DNA of 6,401 nucleotides from Saprospiraceae bacterium. GTDB taxonomy: Bacteria > Bacteroidota > Bacteroidia > Chitinophagales > Saprospiraceae. The notes below the pieces were generated by a model. That model saw only the letters and a program-made list of their open reading frames with translations. It did not search any database and was not told the DNA's origin. Position 1 is the stretch's first letter; each line of letters begins with the position of its first letter. Both the position numbers and the translations under genes were made by a program. Below are positions 1 through 5,388 of the stretch, in pieces. Where the stretch lies: contig JAHDEQ010000227.1 in assembly GCA_020628755.1 (NCBI GenBank), forward strand, positions 1 through 6,401, written 5' to 3'.

Positions 1-68
1 AAGGGATAGTATCATCTTTAACTATTTTGTAATCGTTTTCGAGTAGCGTGTATAACTTTGTATGTTTA

Positions 69-120
69 ACTGCAAGCTAAAGCCTGCCTGACTAAGCCGA
101 GCAGACAGATTCGCACCACT
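69..120 (-). repeat. Diverged AGTGGTGC-type intergenic repeat with internal hairpin
   Basis: Read on the minus strand, this begins with AGTGGTGCGAA (120 to 110), sharing its first eight bases with the repeats at 4499-4529 and 5820-5844. It ends with GCTTTAGCTTGCA (83 to 71), which resembles the far arm of such an element. Between the two lies a segment whose RNA could fold: GUCUGC pairs with GCAGGC (one G-U pair), and an inner GGC pairs with GUC around a UUA loop. It may be a third family member carrying an extra insert, or a different repeat that happens to share the end. It lies 54 nt after the stop of the peptide-binding lipoprotein gene. No U-tract follows the hairpin, so a terminator role is not supported. 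Confidence 0.4.
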
Positions 121-173
121 TATTTAAAAACGAAGGTTTTGGGATTTAGTTTTATTTTGTGGACAAGTTGTTT

Positions 174-1796
174 TTAGGTTTTTTTAACTTTTTTGAGGAC
201 GAGCAAATTGAGCGCATTTTTGCTTAGTCCTGTTATGTTTTTTCTGGCACAAAGTGCCGTTTCATCGTAAAACAAAAATATAACGGGCGCTTCTTCGACC
301 AAAATTTCGTCCATTTGCTGATATAATTCAAAACGTTTTTTGTCGTCGTTTTCTTTTAAGGAAGCCTCATATAATTGGTCGAAATCTTTGTTTTTGAATT
401 GCGTATAGTTGGGCGGCGCAGGATTTTTACCGTAAAAAACGGTAAAATAGCTTTCGGCATCAGGGTAGTCTGCTATCCACGAACCTCTAAAAAATGGTGC
501 TTGTCCCTTGCTCATCATATTCCGTAAAGTAGCGGATTCAATCACATCAATTTGGGCATTGATACCAATATCTTCCCATTGTCGAGCAATAAATGTACTC
601 AAATCGAGGTAATCTTTATTGGTTAATAATTTGATTTCGGAGAGTCCTTTTCCGTTAGGAAAACCTGCTTCTTCGAGCAATTTTCGAGCCTTGTCGGGTT
701 GGTAGGAATAGCCTTTTACTGCTTGTGCATTAAAGGAAGGCAAGCCAATCGGCGTAAAGCCCGAATTGGCTACTTTACCGACATTGTTGCGGAGGCTTTT
801 CATCATCAAATTTCGGTCAAAGGCATAGTTGAGGGCTTGTCGTACCTTTTTGTTTTTAAGGGGATTTTTGCTGTCTTTGGATTGCATATAAATACCCAAA
901 TATTCGGAATTGAGGTAGGGCGATTTCTGAAATTGTAAATTGTTTTGGTGCTTTTCTTGAAGCTCGCCGTCTTTGGTTAGCAACTCATCGGTAAAAGAAG
1001 ATTCGAGCCCCGAAACGAGGTCTAAATTGCCATTCATCAATTCTAAAAAGGCTGTTTTTTTATCGCTAATAAAACTAATACGTACACCATCTAAGTAGGG
1101 CAATCTATCATTGCCTTCTTTTTCAAAATAGTTTTCATTTTTAGTTAGAAAAAGGGTTTGATTTTCAATCCAACGTTTGAATTTAAAGGGCCCTGTGCCA
1201 ACGGGGTTGGCACGAAAGGATTTACCGTATTTCTCGACCGCTTCCTTGGGAACAACCGAACAATAATGCATAGTCAGAATACCCAACATTGGACGAAAGG
1301 GTTTGGACAAACGCAAAATAAAGGTCGAATCGGTGGGTGCTTCAAAGGGTTTGTCTTTGTCCAATTTTCCAGAAAAAATCCATGAACCAGGTGAAGCTAC
1401 GGCTTCATCAATGATGCGATTGAAACTGTAAACCACATCAGAAGCGACCATTTTTCGACCTTTGCCCTCAGGAAAGCAAGCATTATCATGAAAATAAATA
1501 TCATCTCTCAATTTGAAGGTATAAACTAGACCATCTTCTGAAATTGCCCAACTTTTGGCCAAAGCAGGAATTACATTGAGTCGATCATTCAACTCAACTA
1601 AACGATTGTATAGATGGTCACAGCCCCAAATATTATTTTGACTTTTTGCAAAAGCTGGATCTAAGGAAGTGATATTATTGTGCTGATTGTATTTGAATAC
1701 TTGCTTGCTGGCATCTGAATTGGAGTCTGTATTTTCACTGCCTCCACAAGCAAGGAAAAGGGCAATCGGCAGGAAAAAGAAAATGAACTTTTTCAT
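174..1796 (-). CDS. Oligopeptide ABC transporter substrate-binding lipoprotein (SBP_bac_5 family)
   Basis: This is a 540-aa extracytoplasmic solute-binding lipoprotein that would capture peptides, or similar solutes, for an ABC importer. The signal peptide starts MKKFIFFFLP and ends in the lipobox LFLAC, with Cys17 as the lipidated residue. A short S/N/D-rich tether follows. Family 5 (OppA/DppA-type) signatures are clear: YNRLVELN at 63-70, LAKSW..S.DGL.YTFKLR at 79-97, NPVGTGPFKF at 197-206, VRQALNYAFDR at 318-328, and ADYPDAESYF at 442-451. Asp443 sits where OppA has the Asp of its ADY motif that binds the peptide N-terminus, which favours peptides as ligand (inference by eye). The length is normal for the family. 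The ATG at 1796 directly begins the signal peptide. No permease or ATPase gene lies in the window, so the partner transporter is elsewhere. Its own promoter is proposed at 1894-1924. Nickel or other ligands remain possible. Confidence 0.93.
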   Translation of the reverse strand: MKKFIFFFLPIALFLACGGSENTDSNSDASKQVFKYNQHNNITSLDPAFAKSQNNIWGCDHLYNRLVELNDRLNVIPALAKSWAISEDGLVYTFKLRDDIYFHDNACFPEGKGRKMVASDVVYSFNRIIDEAVASPGSWIFSGKLDKDKPFEAPTDSTFILRLSKPFRPMLGILTMHYCSVVPKEAVEKYGKSFRANPVGTGPFKFKRWIENQTLFLTKNENYFEKEGNDRLPYLDGVRISFISDKKTAFLELMNGNLDLVSGLESSFTDELLTKDGELQEKHQNNLQFQKSPYLNSEYLGIYMQSKDSKNPLKNKKVRQALNYAFDRNLMMKSLRNNVGKVANSGFTPIGLPSFNAQAVKGYSYQPDKARKLLEEAGFPNGKGLSEIKLLTNKDYLDLSTFIARQWEDIGINAQIDVIESATLRNMMSKGQAPFFRGSWIADYPDAESYFTVFYGKNPAPPNYTQFKNKDFDQLYEASLKENDDKKRFELYQQMDEILVEEAPVIFLFYDETALCARKNITGLSKNALNLLVLKKVKKT

Positions 1797-1893
1797 CTAA
1801 GGTTTTAGTTTGTTTTGATAGTTTGATTCAAGCGTAATTTTATGGATTATTGTTGGTGGGCTGTTTTTTTTGGTTTTTGGAGCTTGAATAGTG

Positions 1894-1924
1894 TAAAGTT
1901 ACGCTTTGTTCTGACTTGCCCAAA
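1894..1924 (-). promoter_or_regulatory. Bacteroidota-type promoter for the substrate-binding lipoprotein gene
   Basis: On the minus strand TTTG (1924 to 1921) is followed after exactly 19 bases by TAACTTTA (1901 to 1894). The Bacteroidota sigma-ABfr consensus is TTTG at -33 and TAnnTTTG at -7, with about this spacing. Seven of eight -7 positions fit, the last G being A. Transcription would start near 1887-1889 and leave a leader of about 90 nt before the ATG at 1796. The site lies in the 157-bp gap after the anti-sigma-like gene, which suggests that the binding-protein gene is transcribed separately. Confidence 0.5.
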
Positions 1925-1943
1925 TATTTTGGTAGGCAAAGTC
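1913..1943. other. Nested inverted repeat (hairpin) after the dual-membrane protein gene
   Basis: On the plus strand GACTTGCC (1913-1920) pairs with GGCAAAGTC (1935-1943), with one bulged base. An inner CCAAA/TTTGG stem closes around TAT. The hairpin starts 10 nt beyond the stop codon of the 1954-3306 gene. TTTTG follows it only in the plus direction, so it is a poor intrinsic terminator for the minus-strand operon. It may instead act as a 3' stabilising or processing hairpin. It overlaps the proposed -33 element of the next promoter. Confidence 0.35.
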
Positions 1944-1953
1944 TTTTGTAAAC

Positions 1954-3306
1954 TTAAAATTTGTATAAGACAGAAAAATCATAATGATGATTGAAAAAAT
2001 CTTCGGAGGATCTTTGATCTAGTGTGTTTTCTATAAATTGTGGGCTTAAAGCTCGGTTGTAGCCCAACTCTAAAGCAACTCGGCGAGTGGCTTGGTAGCG
2101 CAGACCTGCTTTTGTCCAAAGCTCAAAACCTTTGTTGCCAAATTGGGTTTCATTATTTGCTCCTTGTAAGGCTGCATAGTTGTTTTTTGTCAAGTTGCTA
2201 TCCCAAAAATAGGCGACTTGCAAAGCTCCGAAAATTGTCCATTTGGCTTTGAAGTCATAGTTGACTTGAAGTGGCAAAACGAGGGCTTGTCGAGTGTTAT
2301 TTTTTCGGTACGAATTGGTATTAAAGTTTTCATTATCCATACTAATCGGAGGAGTCGAAACCAATAAAGTCGTGTCCTCTCCTATGCCCGAACTTGTATT
2401 GTCAATTTCGGTTTGACTTGGAAAGCCTCCGCCTGCTGCACCACTTTCTTCAGGGAAAGCATTGTCCGCAAACGCCAAATCTTCCGACGAAAAGGACAAG
2501 GAGTTTGCCTTTGGAAAATGATAGAAGTGCAATCCTGTTTCTAGGGAAAATTTGCTATTGACTTGGCGATTCCAAGTAAAACCAAGGTGCAAATTGGCCT
2601 GTTGGTTGAAGTTATGTCCGACTCCTGCTTTGATTCCAAAATTACTATTTTTTGATGTATTGGAAATTTCAAATTGTTGGACTTTTTTGTCTAATGGAAG
2701 TATTGAAACGGGCAGTTGCTCCATTGCCAAATTGGCAATGGATGGCATTGCAATTTTTGTTTTTTGAATATCCTTTTTTTCGATAGTTGGCGTTTGTATA
2801 ATACTTGTGGATAAAGGTGTTTTAGTTGTACTGATGTTATTCTTGGCTTTAGATAAAAGGTGCTTGTTATTATTGCTTGTTAATGATTGATTCTTTTCTT
2901 TTTGAGACTTGGTTATTGTAGAGGCAGTGCTTAAAGTATTCTCTATTATAGGCTTTTTAATGGTTTGATCAATAGTCGTCTTTGGTAAATTTGGTAAGGA
3001 TTTTTTGCTAAGTTTTTCTGTCTGAATATTATTTAAAATTGGTTCTGCTTGCAGGTCATTTGCTTGCGATGTATTGGTTTGGTTGGCAATTGGTTCATGT
3101 ACTTTTTGTGTTTCTTCTACTCGATCCCGTGATGTTGACCACCAAAAACAAGTTCCTAGTAAAATAGCAATTCCGAGCATCCAAAAGAATAGAATAAACG
3201 GACGGCGACGCTTCTTCGCAGGCATCTCTCGGTCGAGGATGGCCTCCATTTGAGACCAGCCTTGATTGGTCAGTTGTTTATCCAAATTTGTTCTATTATT
3301 TTTCAT
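1954..3306 (-). CDS. Dual-membrane anti-sigma-like protein: cytoplasmic tail, one TM helix, periplasmic linker, outer-membrane beta-barrel (Dma-like)
   Basis: The product is a 450-aa protein. Residues 1-35 are a short cytoplasmic segment with GWSQMEAILDREMP at 16-29 and a basic KKRRR at 31-35. Residues 37-56 are a single hydrophobic helix (positive-inside places the N-terminus in the cytoplasm). Residues 58-222 are a low-complexity T/N/Q/K/S-rich linker. Residues 223-450 alternate like an outer-membrane beta-barrel (for example GIKAGVGHNF, LVLPLQVNYDF, WTKAGLRY), with an acidic/Gly-rich loop at about 270-340 and a terminal VLYKF. This matches the layout of the Dma family in Bacteroides thetaiotaomicron. 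The gene lies 43 nt downstream of an ECF sigma gene, so it probably sequesters that sigma factor and releases it on a signal at the outer membrane (inference). The ATG at 3306 is preferred over a GTG at 3342, because the extra 12 codons would be read from a dispersed repeat. An A-rich leader precedes this ATG. A structural barrel without a signalling role is the alternative. Confidence 0.85.
   Translation of the reverse strand: MKNNRTNLDKQLTNQGWSQMEAILDREMPAKKRRRPFILFFWMLGIAILLGTCFWWSTSRDRVEETQKVHEPIANQTNTSQANDLQAEPILNNIQTEKLSKKSLPNLPKTTIDQTIKKPIIENTLSTASTITKSQKEKNQSLTSNNNKHLLSKAKNNISTTKTPLSTSIIQTPTIEKKDIQKTKIAMPSIANLAMEQLPVSILPLDKKVQQFEISNTSKNSNFGIKAGVGHNFNQQANLHLGFTWNRQVNSKFSLETGLHFYHFPKANSLSFSSEDLAFADNAFPEESGAAGGGFPSQTEIDNTSSGIGEDTTLLVSTPPISMDNENFNTNSYRKNNTRQALVLPLQVNYDFKAKWTIFGALQVAYFWDSNLTKNNYAALQGANNETQFGNKGFELWTKAGLRYQATRRVALELGYNRALSPQFIENTLDQRSSEDFFNHHYDFSVLYKF
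2721..2741. repeat. Perfect 21-bp palindrome inside the linker-coding region
   Basis: CCATTGCCAA (2721-2730) and its exact reverse complement (2732-2741) flank a single A. On the minus strand it encodes part of the segment IANLAMEQ, just before the barrel domain. Ten perfect pairs inside a coding region are unusual. It could form an mRNA hairpin or a protein-binding site, or be chance together with the amino-acid sequence. Confidence 0.6.
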
Positions 3307-3318
3307 TCTTCTTTTTTT

Positions 3319-3347
3319 ACCACTGAGAAAACAGAGAAACACAGAGA
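3319..3347. repeat. CAGAGA-type dispersed intergenic repeat between sigma and anti-sigma-like genes
   Basis: The plus strand reads ACCACTGAG, then AAAACAGAG, then AAACACAGAGA: three spaced copies of a (C/A)AGAG or TGAG core. From memory it resembles the CCACAGAG/ACACAGAG repeats seen between genes in many unrelated bacteria (no search was run). It fills most of the 43-bp gap between the sigma stop (3350) and the next ATG (3306). This explains why an upstream GTG extension of that gene (MFLCFLSG...) is not real protein. Confidence 0.55.
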
Positions 3348-3349
3348 CT

Positions 3350-3919
3350 TTAATTGCTATCCATGAGTCTTAGTTGTTTTGAATTTTGTTCAATTAGTTT
3401 TTTGAGTTTTTTTCGAGCTTCTGCCAAATGCCATTTAGAAGTGCCAACACTTATATCTAATTCTTTGGCAATTTCGGGATGCCGATAACCTTCGATGGCA
3501 TACAAATTAAACACTTGTTGGGTTGCAGGGGGCAGTTTTCGCACTAATCCCATCAAATCTTCAAAATACATGCTGCTGGTAGCTTCTTCTTTTATGGTTT
3601 GGTCTCTTTCTTCAAAAACTAAAAAGTGCATGGACTTTTGGTTGGCTTTGAAATAATCAGCCATTGCATGATAAACCAATTTACGAATCCAACCTTCGAG
3701 CGAACCTTTGAATTGAAAGGTGTCTATTTTTTTAAAAACTCGTAAAAACCCATTGTTGACAATTTGCATGGCTTTGTCTTCGTCTTGCGTGTAGCGCATA
3801 CACATATGTAACATCGTAGGAAAAAATTGTCGGTACAATTTTTCCTGGAAGAAACGCTGGTTATTGGCACAACCAGCGACGACTTCTTGTTCGGTATATG
3901 TGCGCTTAAAAAATCCCAA
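3350..3919 (-). CDS. RNA polymerase sigma factor, ECF subfamily (sigma-70)
   Basis: This is a 189-aa extracytoplasmic-function sigma factor that directs RNA polymerase to a dedicated promoter set. Region 2 spans about 24-92, with LYRQFFPTMLHMCMRYTQDE at 28-47, then the 2.2-2.4 segment with FLRVFKKIDTFQFKGSLEGW at 58-77 and the helix that follows it. Region 4 spans about 118-175, with LPPATQQVFNLYAIEGY at 129-145 and the helix-turn-helix HPEIAKELDISVGTSKWHL at 147-165. No region 3 and no C-terminal extra domain are seen, so this is a minimal ECF. The start is TTG at 3919: a stop lies in frame at 3932-3934 with no ATG between, and the first internal ATG (residue 36) would cut into region 2. The lipoprotein stop is 8 nt upstream and no Shine-Dalgarno is visible, so translation is probably coupled. 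The anti-sigma-like dual-membrane protein follows directly and is its likely regulator. Confidence 0.96.
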   Translation of the reverse strand: MGFFKRTYTEQEVVAGCANNQRFFQEKLYRQFFPTMLHMCMRYTQDEDKAMQIVNNGFLRVFKKIDTFQFKGSLEGWIRKLVYHAMADYFKANQKSMHFLVFEERDQTIKEEATSSMYFEDLMGLVRKLPPATQQVFNLYAIEGYRHPEIAKELDISVGTSKWHLAEARKKLKKLIEQNSKQLRLMDSN

Positions 3920-3927
3920 TTCAAAGA

Positions 3928-4485
3928 CTAATTATGAGATAAAATTGCAATTTTGGAATTGACCTTATTGATATAATCGTGCAAATATTCGGGCACATTG
4001 TCTTGCATTTGATCAATGAGCCAAAACTGCCGATAGCCATTTTCTTCTAGTTGCAACTCGATGTACAAACCGCCCCAATCGCCTGCGTCGGGCATACCAA
4101 TAACCGTTTCTGAAACATTGAATAAGTCAGTCGGGAAATCCTTGACTAACTCTAAAAAAGGTTCTGGTTCTAAGGTAGGGACAATAATTTGTGGATTTAT
4201 ACTAATTGGATAAAAATCAGCATTGTAAAACTCATCCCAAGAAGGATAATTATCATTCTCATCTTCGAGCAAACTTTCATTGCTCACTTGGTATATTTCG
4301 ATACAGGTTTCGCCTAAGCATTCGCCATAAAACCAACCAAAAATGAGGTAGCCGTCATCATTGAGTACACCTTCAAAATTGTCGGGTGTGGTATTGGTAG
4401 CAGTTATTGCTTCATCTTCGTCTTGATTGCAAGCGATGAAAAACAAAGTCAGAATGAGGAAAAGGAAAATGGGTTTTAGTTTCAT
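3928..4485 (-). CDS. Acidic lipoprotein of unknown function, upstream partner of the ECF sigma factor
   Basis: This is a 185-aa lipoprotein. Its signal peptide MKLKPIFLFLILTLF ends in the lipobox FIAC, with Cys19 lipidated. NQDEDEA follows at once; an acidic stretch here resembles the lipoprotein export signals that send Bacteroidota lipoproteins to the cell surface, so a surface location is plausible (inference). The mature part is rich in D, E, N and aromatic residues. A notable motif at 50-66 is GWFYGEC....CIEIY, with Cys56 and Cys61 spaced to form a disulfide, followed by LLEDENDNYPSWDEFY at 72-87. I recognise the FYGEC/CIEIY pattern as that of uncharacterised Bacteroidota lipoproteins but can name no function. 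The gene is just upstream of the sigma gene (8-nt gap) and follows a 31-bp palindrome that ends 13 nt before its ATG. It could be a co-sensor or a target of the sigma/anti-sigma pair. Confidence 0.85.
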   Translation of the reverse strand: MKLKPIFLFLILTLFFIACNQDEDEAITATNTTPDNFEGVLNDDGYLIFGWFYGECLGETCIEIYQVSNESLLEDENDNYPSWDEFYNADFYPISINPQIIVPTLEPEPFLELVKDFPTDLFNVSETVIGMPDAGDWGGLYIELQLEENGYRQFWLIDQMQDNVPEYLHDYINKVNSKIAILSHN

Positions 4486-4498
4486 TATTATTGGTTGT

Positions 4499-4529
4499 AG
4501 TGGTGCAAACTAAATTAGTTTGCACCACT
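4499..4529. repeat. Perfect 31-bp palindromic intergenic repeat
   Basis: The left arm AGTGGTGCAAACTAA (4499-4513) and its exact reverse complement (4515-4529) flank a single A. The arms are 15 bp long with no mismatch, and the RNA would fold into a stem of at least 13 bp. A shorter copy with the same ends is at 5820-5844, so this is a dispersed element. It is reminiscent of REP/MITE-like palindromes, but no transposase is in the window. It sits 13 nt before the ATG of the 185-aa lipoprotein. If transcripts from upstream genes read through, the hairpin would lie in the leader of the lipoprotein/sigma/anti-sigma operon. No U-tract follows it on either strand. Confidence 0.85.
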
Positions 4530-4668
4530 TGGGTTTAGCTTTATGTACAATTTCAATAAATTCTGATTTAAATCCAAATTTGTCCGAAATTGCAGTATTG
4601 TTGAGCCATTCAAAAAGATGGTCATTTTTAAAATAAGACTCCAACTCTAAGCGCAATTCGACGATAGG
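4510..4668 (-). pseudogene. Possible small gene or gene remnant overlapping the 249-aa gene and ending inside the palindrome
   Basis: One minus-strand frame stays open for 52 codons from a TGA at 4669-4671 to a TAG at 4510-4512. It overlaps the last 41 bases of the 249-aa gene in another frame and fills most of the gap after it. It has no ATG; TTG codons at 4656 and 4644 are the only candidate starts. The translation is protein-like: LESYFKNDHLFEWLNNTAIS followed by DKFGFKSEFIEIVHKAKPKW. It looks helical and amphipathic, and only the last few residues (KWCKLI) come from the palindrome. It could be a remnant of an older gene truncated by the repeat, or chance. In AT-rich DNA an open frame of this length is not rare. 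Confidence 0.25.
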
Positions 4669-5377
4669 TCATCTTGTGTTCAACTAAATCCCATTGTCGA
4701 AAAGCAAATGTTCCTTTTTGGTATTTGTAACCAATGTCAATAGTAAAATTGGCATTGTCGGATGCTCCACAACGCAAACCCAAAGCTGGATACAAATAAA
4801 TGCCTCCTTGGCTGTCTTCCATCGCTCGGTCTTCATCTACAAATGTAAATCCATAACCTGTTTGAACGCTATAATATGGCGCAACATTTTTTTGTCTTAA
4901 ATAACCACGAACTTCTGCAAAAACTGGCATAAATCGTTCGCCACTTCCTGGGTAATAATAATCCATCCCAATACCCAAACCTGCTCCTAGCCAACGATTG
5001 AGCTGATAGCCCGCAGCAGCTTGAATGCCCAAGCCTGCTGTACCTTCGTTTTGGAAGGCCGAACTCCCTCCATTGATATTACCTGCAAAGAAGTAGTACA
5101 TTCCTTTTTCTTTGAAGTTATAGGGTTTGAATGATTTATCTTTGTGTATTTTGTAGGTTCCGCCTTGGACAATACGTTTGATATTTTTGTCTTCAAAAAT
5201 AAAGGTCCTTTCGTTATCGAGTTTGAGGTGGAGTTGTCCACCGTCTTGGTATTCTACAATTTCGCCTTTGAAAAGGCTACCATTTTTGAGGTAAACATAA
5301 TCGAGGTTTTCGCTTTGTGCAAAACCAACGAATGGAATTAGTATAAATAGGACTAGCTGAAATAGTTTAGATTGCAT
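4628..5377 (-). CDS. Outer-membrane beta-barrel protein with N-terminal YLKNGS/KGEI module
   Basis: This is a 249-aa exported protein. Residues 1-20 (MQSKLFQLVLFILIPFVGFA) are a Sec signal peptide with cleavage before Gln21. Residues 27-70 hold a small beta module, YVYLKNGSLFKGEIVEYQDG then LHLKLDN..TFIFEDKNIKRI, a segment common in Bacteroidota outer-membrane proteins that often comes before a barrel. From about 93 to the end the sequence alternates glycine and aromatic residues in beta-strand fashion (MYYFFAGN, AGLGIQAAAGYQLNRWLGAG, YYSVQTGYGFTFV, IYLYPALGLRCG, FTIDIGYKYQ) and closes with RVGVLF, whose terminal Phe suits BAM-dependent assembly. It probably forms a small eight-strand barrel; the ligand is unknown. 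The ATG at 5377 directly precedes the signal peptide. It is 11 nt after the stop of the 136-aa lipoprotein gene, so the two are probably co-transcribed. Confidence 0.88.
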   Translation of the reverse strand: MQSKLFQLVLFILIPFVGFAQSENLDYVYLKNGSLFKGEIVEYQDGGQLHLKLDNERTFIFEDKNIKRIVQGGTYKIHKDKSFKPYNFKEKGMYYFFAGNINGGSSAFQNEGTAGLGIQAAAGYQLNRWLGAGLGIGMDYYYPGSGERFMPVFAEVRGYLRQKNVAPYYSVQTGYGFTFVDEDRAMEDSQGGIYLYPALGLRCGASDNANFTIDIGYKYQKGTFAFRQWDLVEHKMTYRRIALRVGVLF

Positions 5378-5388
5378 AGGGCTGATTT

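Noticed and set aside
25..60. Plus-strand promoter-like pair: TTTTG at 25-29 and TAACTTTG at 53-60
   Set aside because: The -7 match is perfect, but the spacing of 23 bases is long and no plus-strand gene follows; it would only produce RNA antisense to the substrate-binding gene.
699..1385. Plus-strand open frames opposite the substrate-binding gene
   Set aside because: They are antisense shadows of a well-supported coding region with no start context or family features; the same holds for the plus-strand frames opposite 1954-3306, 4628-5377 and 5389-5799.
3307..3342. Longer start (GTG at 3342) for the dual-membrane protein
   Set aside because: The extra residues come from a dispersed repeat, and the ATG at 3306 has an A-rich leader and gives a natural cytoplasmic N-terminus.
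3724..3924. 66-aa minus-strand open frame overlapping the sigma gene
   Set aside because: It is out of frame with a convincing sigma factor along its whole length and has no recognisable features.
4486..4627. Promoter for the lipoprotein/sigma operon in this gap
   Set aside because: The nearest -7-like string (TTAGTTTG inside the palindrome) has no TTTG at a suitable distance, so I could not support a site.
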